NCBI RefSeq assembly: GCF_001746365.1
Contig: NZ_MJAJ01000014.1
Coordinates: 1,301 to 65,300 of the forward strand
Length of the DNA: 64,000 bases
From: Streptomyces sp. LUP30
GTDB lineage: Bacteria > Actinomycetota > Actinomycetes > Streptomycetales > Streptomycetaceae
Reading direction: 5' to 3'
The notes beneath the pieces were generated by a model. It saw only the letters and a program-made list of their open reading frames with translations. It was not told where the DNA came from and did not search any database. A program made the position numbers and the translations under genes. Positions 60,571 through 64,000 of the stretch are shown in pieces (the stretch's first letter is position 1; each line of letters opens with the position of its first letter).

Positions 60571-61671
60571 ATGTCGGTCAAAATTCCCACATGGCTGGAT
60601 CGGCGCGATGCGCCGATCCACGCTGTCCCCGTGGAGTCTTCTCCGAGGTCTATGCCCCATACCCTTTCGGCGGCCACTGCAGAAACCGCCACCACTGCGG
60701 AGCTGGGGAGTGTTATCTCACAGTGGATCAAACGGTTTCTCCCGCACGACGGATACATGTTGAGAGGCATCGACCCGCTAACAGGAGCGGCATGTTTCCT
60801 GGCCAAGGAACATGGTTACGGAGCCGCTTTCTACCGCGCGCTGGAGACTGAGGAGATCCTGGGCCAGGAGCAGCACACGGTGACCAGCATGATGCGCAGT
60901 TCCCGCTCCGTTGCCGTCCTCGCGGCGCGAGACCTCCCGAGCTCGCGAAACCTCAGTCTCGAACACGAAAGGATAATGAAAGCCACTGAGGTCGGAAGTG
61001 AAATGCGGATCGCGCTCACTCTCGGAGGCAGGGCGTGGGGGGTCTTGGTCTTGCTGAGGGAAAGAGGCGGCAGACCTTTCACGATGGCCGAATCACTGCG
61101 TGCCACGCAGCTCTCCGGAACTCTGGCCGCGGCATTGAGGCAGCATGTCGCAAGCCGATTCTTGCGTCCCGTCCGCAATGCACCTGCGCCGGGTGTCGTG
61201 CTGATCGACAGGCATGACACCGTGAGCGCTGTGACCGGGACGGGGCGCGAGTGGGTGAGCCGGCTCGCACCGAAAAGCGCGACAGTAGACGACGAGGAGT
61301 TATTTGCGCACATCTGGAATATTGCGCTGGCTGCGCGCCATCCGGGGAGGCAGGCGCTGAGTCGCGTACCCGGTCCCGACGGTTGGATGGTCCTGCAGGC
61401 CCAACCGCTCGGTGAAACGCTTTCCGGCAGCATTGCAGTGACTATTCAACCCGCCTCCTCCGACGTGCCGTTGCCCGCGGCTGCCGTCCTGTATGGACTG
61501 ACCGTCAGGGAGCAAGCGGTCATTGAATGTGCTCTCGATGGGGCGGCTGTCAAGCAGATCGCCCGTAGTTTGAATATCTCACTGCACACTGTGAATGATC
61601 ACCTGAAGTCCGTGTACCGGAAAACTGGAGTCAACAGTCGCGAAGAGCTCATCGCAAGTCTCTCACTGTGA
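60571..61671 (+). CDS. LuxR-type regulator with TTA codon
   Basis: 366 residues. The N-terminal about 250 residues are GAF/PAS-like (ISQWIKRFLPHDGYMLRGID; MRIALTLGGRAWGVLVLLRE) and the C-terminal LuxR HTH reads LTVREQAVIECALDGAAVKQ, IARSLNISLHTVNDHLKSVY, RKTGVNSREELIASLSL. ATG 60571 is used; 60538 and 60652 are possible. Codon 244 is TTA (61300-61302), so translation should depend on BldA tRNA and thus on development. Target genes are not evident; the secreted protein upstream and the DUF4142 gene downstream are the nearest. Confidence 0.87.
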   Translation: MSVKIPTWLDRRDAPIHAVPVESSPRSMPHTLSAATAETATTAELGSVISQWIKRFLPHDGYMLRGIDPLTGAACFLAKEHGYGAAFYRALETEEILGQEQHTVTSMMRSSRSVAVLAARDLPSSRNLSLEHERIMKATEVGSEMRIALTLGGRAWGVLVLLRERGGRPFTMAESLRATQLSGTLAAALRQHVASRFLRPVRNAPAPGVVLIDRHDTVSAVTGTGREWVSRLAPKSATVDDEELFAHIWNIALAARHPGRQALSRVPGPDGWMVLQAQPLGETLSGSIAVTIQPASSDVPLPAAAVLYGLTVREQAVIECALDGAAVKQIARSLNISLHTVNDHLKSVYRKTGVNSREELIASLSL

Positions 61672-62187
61672 CCGTCAGGAGCGACCGATTGACCCTTCAC
61701 GTCTCTGGCATGGTGCAGGGCCTCGACCCTCCATATCTGCTTACGTCGCTGACGAGCCGGGAAGCGCCGTGTGTGCGGGAATGGATGTGGCCCTTCCCGG
61801 CCGCCGTCACATGATCGCCGCAAGGACGCCCCATCCCGATAGGGGCGAACGGCCCATGTTTCCGCTCGCAGTTGGGGCCGAACGGCCCCTCTCTGCGCCG
61901 CCGGAATGGCTTCGACGGGCGGCGACGCCCGGGTCGCGCGCTGCCGTCCACTGGCCAGGAACATCGACCACGAGGGGCCGGTGCCGTTGAGCTGAGCCCT
62001 CGAACGACACATGCCGCAACGGTGCGAGATCCGTTCATATTGCACACGCCGGCGTATTCACCCGCTCCGCGGCATCCTCCAAGCCGTCTGGTCGATTTTG
62101 CGAACCCATTGCGAATCCAAGAGATTCTGCCGGGGTCCGTATCCGTACTTCTGCGCGTGCGGGATCCGATCCGGATCAGGAGACACG
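61672..62187. other. Intergenic region, no recognisable gene
   Basis: 515 bp with less extreme GC content. A small hairpin GGGGCC-GAAC-GGCCCC at 61873-61888 may terminate the LuxR transcript. Otherwise nothing is identified; open frames here lack starts and motifs. Confidence 0.4.
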
Positions 62188-62916
62188 GTGTTCGTTTCAC
62201 GGAAAGTCGCGGGAACTTTCTTCCTCGGCGGTGGGATCGCCTTCACTCTCGGCTCGCTCCTCTACCCCTCCATGCTCGGAGTTCAGAAGGTCGGCAGCGC
62301 ACCCGACCGGATCATCGCCCGCCCGGCGACCGGACCGTTGACGGAAGCCGACCGGGACTTCGTGGTCCAGGTGCGGGCGGCCGGACTGTGGGAGTACCCC
62401 GTCGGTCAGATGGCGGTACAGAAGGGCACGACCAAGGCGGTCAAGACCGCCGGGGAGCACCTGATCGCCGGGCACGGTTCGCTGGACGCCGTCTGCCGCG
62501 GCGTCGCCGGCGAGTTGGACATCACGCTGCCCAACCAGCCCTCGCCGCAACAACTGGGCTTCGTAGCCCAACTGAAGGGCGACACGGGCAAGCAGTTCGA
62601 TGCCGACATGGCCACCATCCTGCGCGCGGCACAAGGGCAGATCCTCTCCACGATCGCGGGCGTCCGCACCACCACGAAGAACTCGCTGATCCGCGTCCTG
62701 GCGGACAAGACCAACGAGACCGTCATGGACCACATCACGATCGTGGAGAAGACCGGCCTCGTCGACTTCGACAAGGCTCTCTCCCCGTCGACCAACCCGC
62801 CCGGCATCCCCGCCCAGGACACCACCCCACCGCCCCCGGTAGTGGGCCAGTCCCAGATCGTCCTTCCCCTGCCGGCACACAGTGCGGCCTCGCCCGGGTC
62901 CGCCGGCGGGGAGTGA
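62188..62916 (+). CDS. DUF4142-domain membrane-anchored protein
   Basis: 242 residues from GTG 62188, with TCAGGAG upstream. An N-terminal hydrophobic segment (VAGTFFLGGGIAFTLGSLLY) anchors or exports it. The DUF4142 helical domain follows: LTEADRDFVVQVRAAGLWEY, PVGQMAVQKGTTKAVKTAGE, HLIAGHGSLDAVCRGVAGEL, ending AGVRTTTKNSLIRVLADKTN. DUF4142 proteins are ferritin-like helical bundles of the periplasm or cell surface with unknown function. The Pro-rich tail (TTPPPPVVGQSQ) is typical of Streptomyces paralogues. In many genomes it lies near SigK-like sigma genes, as here. Confidence 0.88.
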   Translation: MFVSRKVAGTFFLGGGIAFTLGSLLYPSMLGVQKVGSAPDRIIARPATGPLTEADRDFVVQVRAAGLWEYPVGQMAVQKGTTKAVKTAGEHLIAGHGSLDAVCRGVAGELDITLPNQPSPQQLGFVAQLKGDTGKQFDADMATILRAAQGQILSTIAGVRTTTKNSLIRVLADKTNETVMDHITIVEKTGLVDFDKALSPSTNPPGIPAQDTTPPPPVVGQSQIVLPLPAHSAASPGSAGGE

Positions 62917-63202
62917 GGACGCCGGCCGAACCTGCCGCAGCGATCAGGCCGTCAGGTTCGGCCCCAGCCGCGTGCCGTGCTCCAACGGCGCGCGGCTGAC
63001 CGGTGCCTCTCCGGGCGCCGCCACCGCCGTACCGGCGGTCCGCACATACGTGTCTGCCTGCCCGCTCAGCCTGTTCGGAGGGCGTGTGAAGGGGTCGGAC
63101 CGCCGTTCACGTTCTGAAGGGTGTTGAACAGGCGTGGGTTTCCGCATGGGCTGAGCGGTCGTTGCGCTGCCCGGACCTGCTGGGCTCCCGGCGGAACGCG
63201 GC

Positions 63203-63436
63203 GTGACCTTGCCGCGCGAGCCCGTCTGCCGCACGGTGACGCAGCCGCTCGAGCGGATGAACACAGGCACCCTGGTCGCGCTGTGTGACGTCCTCGGGTG
63301 CGCGCCGAACGATCTCATCAAGCCGAAAATAGTGCATATACGGCTCAAGAAGACCGCGGATGGACAATCCGAGCCACTGCCGCTCAACTTGGGCGTGCCC
63401 AGGGGAGCGGTCGTGCAGCCTTGCTCCGTCCCGTGA
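63203..63436 (+). pseudogene. XRE-type HTH fragment
   Basis: The frame from GTG 63203 carries PREPVCRTVTQPLERMNTGT, LVALCDVLGCAPNDLIKPKI, the recognition-helix half of small Cro/C1 regulators (normally TVYRLxxxxPERLxLxxLxALCDxLxCTPxDLI). The preceding half is absent and the rest (GVPRGAVVQPCSVP) is unrelated. A truncated toxin-antitoxin or element-borne regulator is possible. Confidence 0.5.
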
Positions 63437-63584
63437 GGTGGATCGCACCCCACCGGCTGACCCGGACCGCGCTGGTCCCGGACCTCCGTCATCGCCGTCA
63501 GAGAATTGGTCACGAGCGCAACCAATCCAAGTGGCCTGCGGGAACGGATTAAGCCCGGACATGTCCCGACGGTGGAGGCCCTCG

Positions 63585-64000
63585 GTGAAAGAAGCAGTGC
63601 ATATCATCAGAAAACCCTCTGAGGGGCCTGACCTGCAGGAACTCGTGGGGCAGGTGGCTCTGGGGGACGAGGACGCGTTCGCCCACGTGTACGACATCGT
63701 GGCGGGCCCGGTGCTGGGCGTCGTGCGTGCCGTGCTGCGGGATCACGCGCAGTCGGAGGAGGTGGCCCAGGAGGTCCTGGTGGAGGTGTGGCGGACAGCT
63801 CCCCGCTACCGGCCCGATCGCGGGACCGCGGTCAACTGGATCCTCACGCTGGCGCACCGCCGGGCGGTGGACCGGGTGCGTTCGGTGGACGCCGCGATGG
63901 CCCGGGACCACAAGGCCGCACTGCTGGACAAGGTGCCGGAGTACGACGAGGTAGCCGAGCATGTCGAGGCACGGCTGGAGCGGGAGCAGGTGCGGCGCTG
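63585..64000 (+). CDS. SigK-like ECF sigma factor, N-terminal part
   Basis: Starts at GTG 63585 behind GGTGGAGG and runs off the right edge after about 138 codons. Region 2 is textbook: LQELVGQVALGDEDAFAHVY, VVRAVLRDHAQSEEVAQEVL, VEVWRTAPRYRPDRGTAVNW, ILTLAHRRAVDRVRSVDAAM. YDEVAEHVEARLEREQVRR leads into region 4. The sequence follows SigK-type ECF factors of actinobacteria, which are held by a membrane anti-sigma factor encoded immediately downstream; that gene would lie outside the window. Confidence 0.9.
   Translation, partial: MKEAVHIIRKPSEGPDLQELVGQVALGDEDAFAHVYDIVAGPVLGVVRAVLRDHAQSEEVAQEVLVEVWRTAPRYRPDRGTAVNWILTLAHRRAVDRVRSVDAAMARDHKAALLDKVPEYDEVAEHVEARLEREQVRR

Overview
The window is very GC-rich actinobacterial DNA and almost certainly a Streptomyces chromosome. 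GTG starts, TTA codons confined to a few genes, many TetR/XRE/ECF regulators, secreted arabinofuranosidases, a SigK-type sigma factor and a citrulassin-type lasso peptide cluster all fit. Gene order is that of an accessory (arm-like) region: short metabolic operons, each with a divergent regulator, separated by a dense scatter of decayed genes and transposon relics. There are no rRNA or tRNA genes and no CRISPR array.

Layout. 0-5 kb: the 5' end of a ferredoxin reductase, then an FCD-type GntR regulator divergent from a redox operon (NAD-binding protein, RidA, Old Yellow Enzyme, VOC protein). 5-7.7 kb: DHFR-like protein and an ECF sigma factor with a SnoaL domain, followed by relics of MFS, EthD, ADP-ribosylglycohydrolase, Tn3 and IS5 genes. 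7.7-12.6 kb: a quinone-reductase-like enzyme with its TetR, an XRE-cupin regulator with a DHA2-type MFS exporter, and a NucA/NucB relic. 13.9-15.8 kb: a secreted GH54-type arabinofuranosidase. 16-25.5 kb: a WYL regulator/VOC pair, an aldo-keto reductase, an AlkZ-like protein, a TetR/aldo-keto reductase locus and two dead SDR genes. 25.5-29.1 kb: a TetR regulon (thioesterase, alcohol dehydrogenase, two tautomerase-like proteins) marked by four near-identical 16-bp operators. 29-41 kb: an Imm35/YrhB protein, an ECF41-type sigma/oxidoreductase pair, two DMT-exporter/regulator pairs (MocR and LysR) and an SDR/XRE pair, with relics between them. 41.8-43.9 kb: a secreted GH62 arabinofuranosidase with a long leader. 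44-48.6 kb: a bldA-type secreted protein, and a membrane M48 protease followed by a 49-residue membrane peptide overlapping a membrane-tailed ECF sigma factor.

49.0-53.8 kb is the most notable part. It is a complete lasso peptide cluster transcribed leftward in the order precursor, cyclase, RRE protein, leader peptidase, ABC exporter. The precursor (53722-53832) is only 36 codons long and easily missed; its core LLGRSGNDRLILSKN makes it a citrulassin-family variant. Relics of a conjugative-element protein and an IS5-type transposase lie just upstream.

54-64 kb: SnoaL-like/SDR/TetR genes around a 24+24-bp perfect inverted repeat, DUF5959 and DinB-family proteins among IS relics, a secreted protein, a TTA-containing LuxR-type regulator, a DUF4142 protein, and the 5' part of a SigK-like sigma factor cut by the window end.

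Many genes are broken by one stop codon or a one- or two-base indel (24741 SDR, 25518 thioesterase, 54837 transposase). I read these as young pseudogenes, but sequencing error cannot be excluded from the sequence alone. All functional names come from reading the translated sequences, not from a database search.
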